Source of the DNA: Actinomycetota bacterium
Lineage (GTDB): Bacteria; Actinomycetota; Acidimicrobiia; Acidimicrobiales; Microtrichaceae
DNA length: 33,060 nt
Assembly: GCA_963169245.1 (NCBI GenBank)
Contig: CAUJEC010000083.1
Span: forward strand, 1 to 33,060
Direction: 5' to 3'
The notes under the pieces are model-generated. The model was given only the letters and a program-made list of their open reading frames with translations. It had not been told where the DNA came from and made no database searches. Both the position numbers and the translations under genes were made by a program. Shown here in pieces: positions 14,724 through 22,502 of the stretch. Within the stretch, counting starts at the first letter, position 1, and each line of letters begins with the position of its first letter.

Positions 14724-17639
14724 CTAGCTGTTCACAAACACGATGCCGCTGTTGAATGAACCGAACAGGTTCACCCGACCAGTAGCAAGCTGCGTGTCCT
14801 CTGTAGTGGTCAGGCCGTTGCGTACTGGAATCACCACGGCTTGTGCCCACTCGACCAGTTCCGAGACACCAGTGGCCGACGTCGCTGGTGGCGCCAGGAT
14901 CACGACGGTCACGCCCTCGTCGAACTCTGTCAGTCGGGCCGAATCGATCACATCACTGACACGGTCATAGAACTGTGACCCGCTGACGAGTCGCAGGGAC
15001 TCAGTCCCGTCTTGTAGGAGGGCCTTGGCTGCCCTGGGCAATGACCATCTGTTGACGTTCAACAACTCGATCGGGGCGTCTGCCCCTGCCCTGCGGAGTT
15101 CGGGGTCCAGGCGAAGCGACATCCAGGGTCTGCGAACGTCGGCATCGATGATGACCACACGCTCCCCCGCCGCCGCTGCCGCCGCAGCCAGGTTGATGGT
15201 GAGCCGCCTCGCCGACTCGCTGCGTTCGGGTGGTGCGACAAGAACCCGACGAAGGGCGCCCGCGCCCGATCTTGTCTCGTCGATGGTTACGCGGAGTTGC
15301 TGTGCCTGAGCTACAGCAGAGGAGACCGGTTCCTTCATCGACTCCGAGATATGAGTGATGACAGGAGTTCCGGTGTGTGCGACCAGATCATCGCTGCTGA
15401 TGACTCGGGGCCGGCGGCATCCCGAGAGGTACAGGCCAATCGCAATCAGCCCTCCTGAGAACGCGCCGATTATCGTCATCCACATGACCTTTGCCTTGAC
15501 CACATCGATAACAGGCTCGCTGAACGCTGCAATTAGCGGTGGTCCGTCGTAGAAGTTCTGTTCTCCCGGATTGATCGGCCGGGCCTGATCGTTCACCCCG
15601 GATTCCCCGAACTCACGTGCATCGGCGTAGACCTTGTTGAGCGCAGCCAACAGGTACGGTGCGGCCTTCTCTACCGTCACGTTGTCGGAGTCGGTGAACG
15701 TCACCGTGACCAGACCACCCATTTCGGGCTTCTCCGCGGTAATGCGATTCGCTATCTCCTCAACAGTGAGATCGATCCCGCTCAGTTGCTTCAGGTTGAG
15801 CGCATAGGCATCCGACCTGACCAGGGCAAGGGCCTTCTGACTTCGCTCGACAGGGAGTCTAAAGATCTCGGTTGGCGATGAGACATCGAGTTCGGGAGCG
15901 ACAAAGCCCGTACTCGCCTTGTAGCGAGCCGGCATCGAGGACGAGTAGCCGAAGACCACGACGGCCGACATGACTGCAACACCGATGGTCACCAACAGCT
16001 TCTTGCGGGTGAAACGAAGGTCCCACTTGGCCAGTTGCATCTCTGGCATTTCGTCGATTGTCATCGGGTTGGCGAGCACCGTCTGCACACGCACCGGAAC
16101 GCTCAGAGCGGAACCGAACGGATCGGATGGCACCAGTGACGAGCCCTTCTGGTTGGCTCCGGCCAGCAGCGGAGGCGAATCGAACTCGCTCCCTCCGCTG
16201 GGAGTCTTTAGATCTGACCCGTAGCGTTCGAGCGCAGTCCCCGGTGGTGAGCCGTCCTCCGGATCACGGGCATCTCCGGTCAGTCCGGACCAGCGCGAGG
16301 ACTCCGACGGGATCGACAACGCCGCGGCCAGACCAAGGATCGACCACGCGAGCTTGTTGTTCAACAAGCCCAGGAACAGCGAGGAGGACAGCACCGGTAG
16401 CAACATTGTGAGGACCGTGTTCGACAGGTCAGACATGTATGGCCACCGGGGCCGCAGCAACGTCCAGATCGCCATGACGAAGCAGAGTCCGAACAGCGAC
16501 ACCCCGACGATGCCGGCGTCCCCGAACATGTCGAGCCATGTGTTGTGTGACGACACCGACTCACGCTTCTCATCGAGGAGCTTTACACCCTGGGTGACCA
16601 GAAGCCGCTGGGGTATCTCACCGTAGAGCTGCCCGAATCCCTGTCCGAGTATGGGGCGTTCGGAGATCAACTCGATGGTGACCTTCCAGAAGTCGAGGCG
16701 ACCAGCACCACGGTCGGAGAATCCTCGCTGGAGATTCGCCGGATTGGCCACGAACCCGACAGCGAACGCGATCGGGGTGATCAACAGGGCGACGCCAAGA
16801 GTCCTGGCTCGCTTCTCGATGCTCATACCCGGTTTTCCGACCATGGTGGCAACAATCGCTATCGAGGCCCCGATTAGTCCCGATCGACTCCCGGCTCCTG
16901 CGGCGCCCGCGAGCACGACCGCCAGGGTCACCGTGTAGAACCAGCGTTCCCACTTTCCTGTCGCGTGTCGGAGGTAATAGACCGTCAGTGGGATCATGGC
17001 GGCCTGGACGAGACCGAAGAAGTTGGGGTCGCCGATCAGACCCTCTGAGCGGGTTCCGAGGAACAGGGCCAGAATGCCCGATGCGGATCCGAACAGACCG
17101 CCTACCCAGAACGCCCGCAGGAACCTCTGCACATCCTTGTGGGACTCCACCAGCATCGAAGTCACGGCAAAGAATACGAGCGCCAGATACAACATCAGGA
17201 ACGCTTTGATGAACCCGCCTGCACGTTGTGACCACAGTCCGCTGATGGTCACCCAGGACAGCATCAACCAGATCGGATACCAGTTCTTCCACTGCACCGC
17301 CGGAGGCCGCCATCGCTGAACGAAGAGCTTGTGGAAGATGACAAGGGTGAGCACAGCGGCTGAGATTCGACCAACGCTGATGATGGAGAACTCGAGGCCA
17401 TCGAAGTGGATGAGGAAGGCGACGATCTCTATCGCTCGAAAGCCCTTCTGCCAGGTCCAGATACCAAGGCCAGCGAGCGCAAGGGTGATCGTGAGGAGCA
17501 GAACCCCCCACTTGTTCATGATCGCGAAGATCGCAAGCGCAAGGAAGGCTACGGAGCCGAGCGCGACAACAGGAGCGAGCCACGCGGGTCGCTTCTGTGA
17601 GTCCTTCTGGGAGTCTGTTGGTCGATCGATCGTCTGCAA
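14724..17639 (-). CDS. O-antigen ligase/polymerase - Wzz - degenerate kinase-like fusion protein
   Basis: A 971-residue membrane protein joins three modules normally encoded separately. Residues about 1-445 have many membrane segments and the Wzy/WaaL (O-antigen ligase) pattern: IGDPNFFGLVQ, GSRSGLIG, ERPILGQGFG and SSHNTWLDMFGDAG (about 363-376). A hydrophilic linker (about 447-540) leads to a Wzz module with membrane segments near 548-566 and 718-740. The cytoplasmic end (about 790-971) resembles a BY-kinase. Its Walker A position is VLVAPPERSESARRLTINLA, with no GKS/T, and Walker B is VTVVILAPP, without Asp. A' VVIIDADVRRP is intact and there is no tyrosine tail. The start is TTG (17637-17639), with GGGAGAA six bases upstream. 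It probably polymerises or ligates polysaccharide with built-in length control; the kinase part is likely inactive. Confidence 0.88.
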   Translation of the reverse strand: MQTIDRPTDSQKDSQKRPAWLAPVVALGSVAFLALAIFAIMNKWGVLLLTITLALAGLGIWTWQKGFRAIEIVAFLIHFDGLEFSIISVGRISAAVLTLVIFHKLFVQRWRPPAVQWKNWYPIWLMLSWVTISGLWSQRAGGFIKAFLMLYLALVFFAVTSMLVESHKDVQRFLRAFWVGGLFGSASGILALFLGTRSEGLIGDPNFFGLVQAAMIPLTVYYLRHATGKWERWFYTVTLAVVLAGAAGAGSRSGLIGASIAIVATMVGKPGMSIEKRARTLGVALLITPIAFAVGFVANPANLQRGFSDRGAGRLDFWKVTIELISERPILGQGFGQLYGEIPQRLLVTQGVKLLDEKRESVSSHNTWLDMFGDAGIVGVSLFGLCFVMAIWTLLRPRWPYMSDLSNTVLTMLLPVLSSSLFLGLLNNKLAWSILGLAAALSIPSESSRWSGLTGDARDPEDGSPPGTALERYGSDLKTPSGGSEFDSPPLLAGANQKGSSLVPSDPFGSALSVPVRVQTVLANPMTIDEMPEMQLAKWDLRFTRKKLLVTIGVAVMSAVVVFGYSSSMPARYKASTGFVAPELDVSSPTEIFRLPVERSQKALALVRSDAYALNLKQLSGIDLTVEEIANRITAEKPEMGGLVTVTFTDSDNVTVEKAAPYLLAALNKVYADAREFGESGVNDQARPINPGEQNFYDGPPLIAAFSEPVIDVVKAKVMWMTIIGAFSGGLIAIGLYLSGCRRPRVISSDDLVAHTGTPVITHISESMKEPVSSAVAQAQQLRVTIDETRSGAGALRRVLVAPPERSESARRLTINLAAAAAAAGERVVIIDADVRRPWMSLRLDPELRRAGADAPIELLNVNRWSLPRAAKALLQDGTESLRLVSGSQFYDRVSDVIDSARLTEFDEGVTVVILAPPATSATGVSELVEWAQAVVIPVRNGLTTTEDTQLATGRVNLFGSFNSGIVFVNS

Positions 17640-17702
17640 GCGTGTTCTCCCAGCGGCCTAGGCCACGCTGGTATCCGAGTCATGGGCCACCGCGACGTCA
17701 TC

Positions 17703-17717
17703 CTCCGATCATCGGAG
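17703..17717. promoter_or_regulatory. Palindrome upstream of the polymerase-Wzz fusion gene
   Basis: CTCCGAT-C-ATCGGAG is a perfect seven-base inverted repeat around one base, 64 bases upstream of the TTG start of the fusion gene. A second palindrome, GGCCTAGGCC, lies nearer the gene at 17656-17665. Either could be an operator. No convincing -35/-10 pair was found in 17640-17780. Confidence 0.3.
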
Positions 17718-17817
17718 AGACCCGTACGCGAGGGCGCTCAATTCACCTAGGGCATAAAGCGTACCGTTGACGCATTGGGTTACCAGATGGGTCGATCTAC
17801 TTGGATGTAGAAACTGT

Positions 17818-17845
17818 CAGGTCTTGGGCTTGGTTTCCCGACCTG
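17818..17845 (-). terminator. Likely terminator of the PfkB-family gene
   Basis: CAGGTC/GACCTG form six outer pairs, and GGG/CCC continue the stem after a two-base bulge. It lies about 70 bases beyond the stop of the minus-strand kinase gene, and a short TTT follows. A 13-base direct repeat (ACCTGAGCCGYCG, at 17841 and 17870) overlaps it. Confidence 0.4.
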
Positions 17846-17912
17846 AGCCGCCGACCCCCGACCGTCCAACCTGAGCCGTCGCGCCCGAACTCCTCGGGGA
17901 TACTGGATCGCT

Positions 17913-18947
17913 CTACAAAAGGTGGGAGGCGAGTCCGGCCAGGTCCGCCTGGGGCCGGGCACCGATGTGCGAGATGACCTCGGCAGCGGCGATCGCGCCG
18001 ATGCTCGCGCAGCGGTCCAGGTCATAACCCCTGCTGTATCCGACAAGGAAGCCGGCGGCGAAAAGGTCACCTGCACCCGTGGTGTCGATGACCTGATCCA
18101 CCGGCGATGCGGGAACTGCTATTGAATTCTCACCGTCGACGATTAGGCAACCCTTTTCGGATCGAGTGATCACGGCTATGGCGCCCGTTGCGGAGAAGCG
18201 TTTGGCGGCTGTCTCGACATCGCCACATTCATAGAGTGAACACGCCTCCAACTCGTTCGCGAACACGAGATCCACATGCGACTCGACGAGGTCGAGAAAC
18301 GCCTCACGATGACGTTCGACGCAGAAGGGGTCGGACAGGGTCACCGCAACCCGGCGTCCGGCGTCATGCGCGATCTGTGCCGCAGATCTGAACGCGTCCT
18401 GAGCTGCTTCACCGTCGAAAAGATAACCCTCGAGGTACACAACCGCTGCAGACCGAATTGCGTCAGGGTCCACATCGTCGGACTCGAAACACGCCGAGGC
18501 GCCCAGGTAGGTGTTCATTGTGCGTTGAGCGTCGGGGGTGACCAGGATCAGGCACCGGCCGGTGGAAGGCCCGTCAGCGGCTGGCGCCAAGTCATAGCGA
18601 ACCCCAGTGGCTCGCAGGTCGTGACCGAAGACATCGCCGAGTTGATCGTCGCGGACCTTTCCTATGTAGGCCGCGGTCCCTCCGAGGGCCGCGACTCCCA
18701 CGACCGTGTTCGCCCCGGATCCGCCCGAGACCTCTATGCCCGGACCCATGGTGTCGTACAGGCGCGTTGCATCGTCTTCGTCTATGAGGGTCATCGCCCC
18801 CTTGACCACTCCGATCGACTCGACGAACTCATCACTCTGGTGGCTGAGGACGTCGACCAGAGCGTTTCCGATTCCGAGAACGTCGATCGTCGGATCTGAT
18901 GTTCCGATGTCGTTTCCGGCGGACTGTGACGGGGATTCGGTGTTCAT
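17913..18947 (-). CDS. PfkB-family carbohydrate/nucleoside kinase (adenosine-kinase-like)
   Basis: This ribokinase-fold ATP-dependent kinase of 344 residues most resembles the adenosine kinase branch often found in actinobacteria and alphaproteobacteria. The N-terminal substrate side has DVLGIGNALVDVLSHQSDEF and the glycine pair SGGSGANTVVGVAALGG. The C-terminal PfkB signature with the catalytic Asp is VIDTTGAGDLFAAGFLVGY. The ATG at 18947 has GGAG six bases upstream. It starts 110 bases after rsmI. The substrate could be adenosine or another nucleoside or sugar; the sequence alone does not decide. A terminator-like hairpin follows it. Confidence 0.85.
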   Translation of the reverse strand: MNTESPSQSAGNDIGTSDPTIDVLGIGNALVDVLSHQSDEFVESIGVVKGAMTLIDEDDATRLYDTMGPGIEVSGGSGANTVVGVAALGGTAAYIGKVRDDQLGDVFGHDLRATGVRYDLAPAADGPSTGRCLILVTPDAQRTMNTYLGASACFESDDVDPDAIRSAAVVYLEGYLFDGEAAQDAFRSAAQIAHDAGRRVAVTLSDPFCVERHREAFLDLVESHVDLVFANELEACSLYECGDVETAAKRFSATGAIAVITRSEKGCLIVDGENSIAVPASPVDQVIDTTGAGDLFAAGFLVGYSRGYDLDRCASIGAIAAAEVISHIGARPQADLAGLASHLL

Positions 18948-18975
18948 TGACTACTCCGGTGGGGTGACCGCCCAG

Positions 18976-18993
18976 CGCTGCGATCAGGCAGCG
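18976..18993 (-). terminator. Weak hairpin between rsmI and the kinase gene
   Basis: CGCTGC-GATCAG-GCAGCG is a perfect six-pair stem with a six-base loop in the 110-base gap between rsmI and the PfkB-family gene. No T-run follows, so it may be a weak terminator, a processing site or chance. Confidence 0.25.
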
Positions 18994-19057
18994 AAGTTGG
19001 TGATACGCGATGTGAGCACGATGCGGGACGAATCAGTGGGGGCGGGAACCGAAGACG

Positions 19058-19918
19058 TTAGGCGCTACCGGTGCCCTTCCCGAAGACCAGTCGTTTGACG
19101 GCATTGGCATTGACACCGAACTCGTCTGCCACCGCCGCCACCGAATCGCGTGATGTCATGCCTGAGTCCACGCGACGTCGATGGGCCGCCATCAGATCGT
19201 CGTCAGAGGGAGGCTCCGCCACCGGAGCACCGTCGATGATCACGACACACTCACCCTTCGGTGCAACCGTCGCGTATTCGACAACAAGTTCTGACAGGGT
19301 CGCCCGCCGAAACTCCTCGTGCAACTTCGTGAGTTCCCTCGCCACCACCGCTCGCCGATCGTGACCGAGGATCTCCGATGCATCGCCCAGCATCGAGCCG
19401 AGTCGTTGTGGGGACTCATATAGGACCATGGTTCTGGTCTCATCGCGAAGCTCCGAGAGCCTCCTTCGTCGCTCCGAGGACCGCCGCGACAGGAACCCTT
19501 CGAAGATGAACCTGCTGTCGGTGCCCAGAAGGCCACTGCCGATGAGTCCCACCACTCCTGCGAAAGGACCCGGGATCACCTCGACTCTCACGCCCGCTGC
19601 GAGCGCTGCGGAGATCACGATCGAACCAGGGTCGGAGAGCCCCGGCATTCCGGCATCACTCACCAAACCCACGACGAGCAAGTCCTCCACGGCACTACGG
19701 ATGAGCCGTTGGGCCAGTCCGCTCTCGGTGTGCTGATCCAAGCGGATGAGTTTCGGAGCTGCTATTCCGCTCATTTGAAGGAGGCGTCCCGTTCGACGTG
19801 TGTCCTCGCACGCGATCACGTCGCAGGAGGCAAGCGCCTCTGCGGCACGGGGACTCAGGTCCCCCAGATTCCCGATCGGAGTTCCGATCACCAGCACTCG
19901 TGCTGACCCGCCGACCAT
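19058..19918 (-). CDS. rsmI: 16S rRNA (cytidine(1402)-2'-O)-methyltransferase
   Basis: RsmI methylates the ribose of C1402 in the decoding centre of 16S rRNA with S-adenosylmethionine. It has the tetrapyrrole-methylase fold, with LVIGTPIGNLGDLSPRA, CEDTRRTGRLL, GLVSDAGMPGLSDPG, VIPGPFAG and FIFEGFLSRR, then LYESPQRL and a C-terminal helix-turn-helix-like segment (SRDSVAAVADEFGVNANAVKRL). The usual AGTPxxSDPG reads AGMPGLSDPG. At 286 residues the length is normal. The ATG at 19918 shares one base with the DUF192 stop and has GGAGG about seven bases upstream. It is translationally coupled to the DUF192 gene. Confidence 0.95.
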   Translation of the reverse strand: MVGGSARVLVIGTPIGNLGDLSPRAAEALASCDVIACEDTRRTGRLLQMSGIAAPKLIRLDQHTESGLAQRLIRSAVEDLLVVGLVSDAGMPGLSDPGSIVISAALAAGVRVEVIPGPFAGVVGLIGSGLLGTDSRFIFEGFLSRRSSERRRRLSELRDETRTMVLYESPQRLGSMLGDASEILGHDRRAVVARELTKLHEEFRRATLSELVVEYATVAPKGECVVIIDGAPVAEPPSDDDLMAAHRRRVDSGMTSRDSVAAVADEFGVNANAVKRLVFGKGTGSA

Positions 19919-20241
19919 CAGCGGACCTCCAAGACGTCACCGACCCGGAGTCGCCATTCTCCGAATGTCCCTGCGGGCGCCTCTATGGCTGTGTGTGCCC
20001 TGAGCACTGGCGCACACACACGGTTAGGCCTCATCGTCACGATCCGGATCACGCGTCCGGCCTCATCACAGAACGCGACGTCGATTGGGAACCTGACCCC
20101 GATCGTGTGGACCGACCTGGCTCGCAGAACGAACACTCCTGGGAGTTCGTCGCGGCCGATCAGGCCACGGCGACGCTGACTGCGAGTCGTGGCAAGCTCT
20201 GCCGAAGCGAGCACCTCTCCTCCGCGCATCAGCCAGGCCAT
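19918..20241 (-). CDS. DUF192 family protein
   Basis: This 107-residue all-beta protein of the DUF192 (UPF0127) family has unknown biochemical function. Family landmarks are RRRGLIGRDELPGVFVLRA, the central HTIGVRFPIDVAFCDEAGRVI and the C-terminal EAPAGTFGEWRLRVGD. Many homologues have a signal peptide or lipobox, but this copy starts directly with the domain and looks cytoplasmic. The ATG at 20241 lies 27 bases after the ychF stop, and its own stop overlaps the rsmI start. It is probably co-transcribed with both. No role in translation is established for the family; the link is only by position. Confidence 0.85.
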   Translation of the reverse strand: MAWLMRGGEVLASAELATTRSQRRRGLIGRDELPGVFVLRARSVHTIGVRFPIDVAFCDEAGRVIRIVTMRPNRVCAPVLRAHTAIEAPAGTFGEWRLRVGDVLEVR

Positions 20242-20268
20242 AGTCAGATTCGCCGGTCGGCCACCAGG

Positions 20269-21351
20269 TCAGACATTGAACCTGAACTCCATGACATCAC
20301 CGTCGACGACCTCGTAGTCCTTTCCCTCGATACGTAGCTTTCCTGCGTCCCGGGCCTTGGACCACGACCCGAGTTCCAAAAGTTCGTCCCAGTGGATGGT
20401 CTCGGCGCGAATGAATCCTCGCTCAAAGTCGGTATGGATGACACCTGCACACTGGGGTGCGTGGTAGCCCGCTCGGAACGTCCACGCTCTGGTCTCCTTC
20501 TCGCCGGTTGTGAAGAAGGTCCGTAGTCCGAGCATCCGGTAGGCCGTGTGGAGAAACGTCGGAAGTGCCCCCTCACCAAGGCCGAGCGCCTCAAGCATCT
20601 CTGTGCGGGATTCCGGGTCCAGCAGGGCGGCTTCGGCCTCGAGTTGTATGCAAAGTCCGATCACGTGGTCCTCCGCACCTTCGCCGTAGGCCTGTCGCAC
20701 AGGTTCCAATAGCGGTTCCGGGTCCTCCAGTTGATCCTCATCGAGATTCACCAGCGCCAACGCCGGCTTGGCAGTCAGGAGGAAGTGCGCCTTGAGATGG
20801 CCTTTGTCCTCGGGCGACAGTCCGGATCGGTACAGAGGGATGCCGGCCTGAAGCTCGGCGATCGCCGACTCCATGGCTGAGACCTCGTCGTGGAGTGACT
20901 TATCAGCTCGTGCGGCTTTACGACGCTTGTCGATCTGCTTCTCCAAGGTCTCAAGGTCCGCGTAGACAAGTTCGATCTCCAGCGTTTCAAGCTGTTCGAG
21001 CGGGTCACTCGAACCCGGTACGTCGTCATCGACAAATGCACGGAGCACAAAGACGACGGCATCCACTTCACGAATGTGTGCAAGAAACCTGTTGCCAAGG
21101 CCTTCGCCCTGAGCGGCTCCCTTGACCAAACCCGCGATGTCGACGAACTGCACACTCGCCGGAACAATGGTCTTGGTAGCACTCATCTTCGCCAGCGCGT
21201 CGAGTCGGGCATCAGGCACACGAGCGACTCCGATGTTGGGGTCGACGGTCGCGAACGCATATGGGGCAGCCAGCGCGCCTCCGCCGGCCAGAGCGTTATA
21301 GAGGGAGGACTTGCCTGCATTGGGCAGTCCAACGAATCCGAATCGTTCCAA
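20269..21351 (-). CDS. ychF: Redox-regulated ATPase/GTPase YchF
   Basis: YchF is a ribosome-associated Obg-superfamily P-loop protein that prefers ATP and is linked to stress responses and translation. It has G1 GLPNAGKSS (about 8-16), the switch region PYAFATVDPNIGVARVPD, G3 DIAGLVKGAAQGEGLGN, the G4-equivalent NLDE and the C-terminal TGS-like domain (FFTTGEKETRAWTFRAG, DFERGFIRAETI). At 360 residues the length is normal. The start is TTG (21349-21351), with GGAAG upstream. It heads the unit ychF-DUF192-rsmI and diverges from bL37. Confidence 0.96.
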   Translation of the reverse strand: MERFGFVGLPNAGKSSLYNALAGGGALAAPYAFATVDPNIGVARVPDARLDALAKMSATKTIVPASVQFVDIAGLVKGAAQGEGLGNRFLAHIREVDAVVFVLRAFVDDDVPGSSDPLEQLETLEIELVYADLETLEKQIDKRRKAARADKSLHDEVSAMESAIAELQAGIPLYRSGLSPEDKGHLKAHFLLTAKPALALVNLDEDQLEDPEPLLEPVRQAYGEGAEDHVIGLCIQLEAEAALLDPESRTEMLEALGLGEGALPTFLHTAYRMLGLRTFFTTGEKETRAWTFRAGYHAPQCAGVIHTDFERGFIRAETIHWDELLELGSWSKARDAGKLRIEGKDYEVVDGDVMEFRFNV

Positions 21352-21458
21352 CGTTGCTTCCTAGATGTTCTACCCGGGGTGGGACGTGCCCAAAGCTACC
21401 CGAGCCACTTCGATCCCATTTACCCACAGGCCTCCATATATGACATGACCAGGCCGAC

Positions 21459-21489
21459 TTGGAACTTCGGCCCCCTTGGCGTGTAGCCT
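21459..21489 (+). promoter_or_regulatory. Promoter of the bL37 gene, probably leaderless
   Basis: TTGGAA (21459-21464) and TAGCCT (21484-21489) are 19 bases apart, and the ATG begins nine bases after the -10 element without an SD. The geometry is the same as upstream of bS22, which suggests similar leaderless expression of the two micro-ribosomal proteins. Confidence 0.5.
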
Positions 21490-21498
21490 GTGCGAGCT

Positions 21499-21588
21499 AT
21501 GTCGAAGAGGACTCAGAAGAAGAAGGCCAACGTTCGCCGGAAGAAGGCCAACCACGGCCGCAAGCCCAACATGGGCCGCAACTCCTGA
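21499..21588 (+). CDS. 50S ribosomal protein bL37 homologue, 29 residues
   Basis: This 29-residue, very basic product starts MSKRTQKKKANVRRKK and ends ANHGRKPNMGRNS. The KANHG(K/R)(R/K)PN block matches the small actinobacterial protein bL37 seen in mycobacterial 50S structures, as I recall it. It is too short for most gene callers. It stands alone behind its own promoter, divergent from ychF and convergent with the transporter gene. A similar lysine/arginine-rich peptide could arise by chance, but the ANHG-PN match and the promoter make this call strong. Confidence 0.85.
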   Translation: MSKRTQKKKANVRRKKANHGRKPNMGRNS

Positions 21589-21703
21589 TTGACCGCGCAC
21601 AGCGCTGATCAGCCACACGACTGATCAGCTAAAGGGTTGGTCACCGCAGCACTGGCCACCACGCCGATGTAGGCGGCAATTGATGCAACGTCTGGCCGCC
21701 GAG

Positions 21704-22495
21704 TCAGCGGATCGCTCCACTCCCGGCTGCTCTGTTCCTGGCTGCTCCACTCCCGGTTGATCCATTCCCGGCTTGGACCTCTTCGGGTACCAGGTAGATG
21801 AGCGGGACACTGACGAGAGTCGTCAGCCCCTTGACTGCGATGTTCGCCCAGATGATCGACACGGCCACGGTCAAGGGAATCTGCCCTCCGAATGCGATGA
21901 CAACGAAGAGGATCGAGTCGAGCGGAATCGACACCGCGTTCGAAGTGACCACCCGGCCCCACTGGATCCGATGTCCGAATCGATCGACAAATCGCTGATA
22001 CACCTCGGTATCCGCTAGCTCGGCAAGCACCTGAGCAACCACTGAGGCCAATACAATCCGAGTGACCGGCGCGAGCACATCACCAAAGTGCTCCTGCGCC
22101 CCGCTGATCACCGCGGGATCACCGGGCAGGACAGACGTCACCCACATACCCAGGGCCAACACCACATTGAGCGCCCCGGCCGCGAGGATGACGATGCGCG
22201 AGATGGCCTTCCCCCCGACCTTGTGGATCATGTCCCGCAGAGTGAACGTGAGCGGATAGGTGAATGTCCCAGCGTCCACTGAGAAGCTTGCCCAGTCCGG
22301 GCCGACCCGCAGGATCTTCACCGACATCACGTTCGCCATCAGCGAGCAGGCGACGTACGCGCTTACCGAGATGAGTAGCCATCGAGCGGCACGTCTGGTG
22401 AACACGTACGGGTCTGCTGTGACCTCGTCACCACGAAAGCGTCCCTGGACCTTGTCAGTAGGAAGGCCGGATTCACCGACGTCAGCGACGTTCAC
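21704..22495 (-). CDS. Queuosine-precursor-type transporter (VUT/YhhQ family membrane protein)
   Basis: This multi-pass membrane protein of about 263 residues belongs to the family of putative queuosine precursor transporters. Landmarks are NVMSVKIL, GTFTYPLTFTLRDMIHKVGG, AELADTEVYQRF, SNAVSIPLDSILFVVIAFGG and WANIAVKGLTTLVSVPLIYLVP. The start chosen is the GTG at 22493-22495, seven bases after a TACCTT -10-like element on the minus strand. The open frame continues to 22645, but that part lies within the divergent VOC gene and looks like out-of-frame coding. The C-terminal 25 residues (GNGSTGSGAARNRAAGSGA) are encoded by a 15-base tandem repeat. No queuosine enzymes are in the window. Confidence 0.85.
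   Translation of the reverse strand: MNVADVGESGLPTDKVQGRFRGDEVTADPYVFTRRAARWLLISVSAYVACSLMANVMSVKILRVGPDWASFSVDAGTFTYPLTFTLRDMIHKVGGKAISRIVILAAGALNVVLALGMWVTSVLPGDPAVISGAQEHFGDVLAPVTRIVLASVVAQVLAELADTEVYQRFVDRFGHRIQWGRVVTSNAVSIPLDSILFVVIAFGGQIPLTVAVSIIWANIAVKGLTTLVSVPLIYLVPEEVQAGNGSTGSGAARNRAAGSGAIR
21715..21774. repeat. 15-base tandem repeat, four units, at the transporter 3' end
   Basis: Four consecutive 15-base units, the first CTCCACTCCCGGCTG, occupy 21715-21729, 21730-21744, 21745-21759 and 21760-21774 with a few differences each. The transporter frame reads them as AGNGS, TGSGA, ARNRA and AGSGA. Another minus-strand frame would read PGMDQ, PGVEQ, PGTEQ and PGVER. The period keeps any frame open, which suggests slippage expansion at a tolerant protein tail. 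Confidence 0.85.
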
Positions 22496-22502
22496 ACCGG
22501 CC

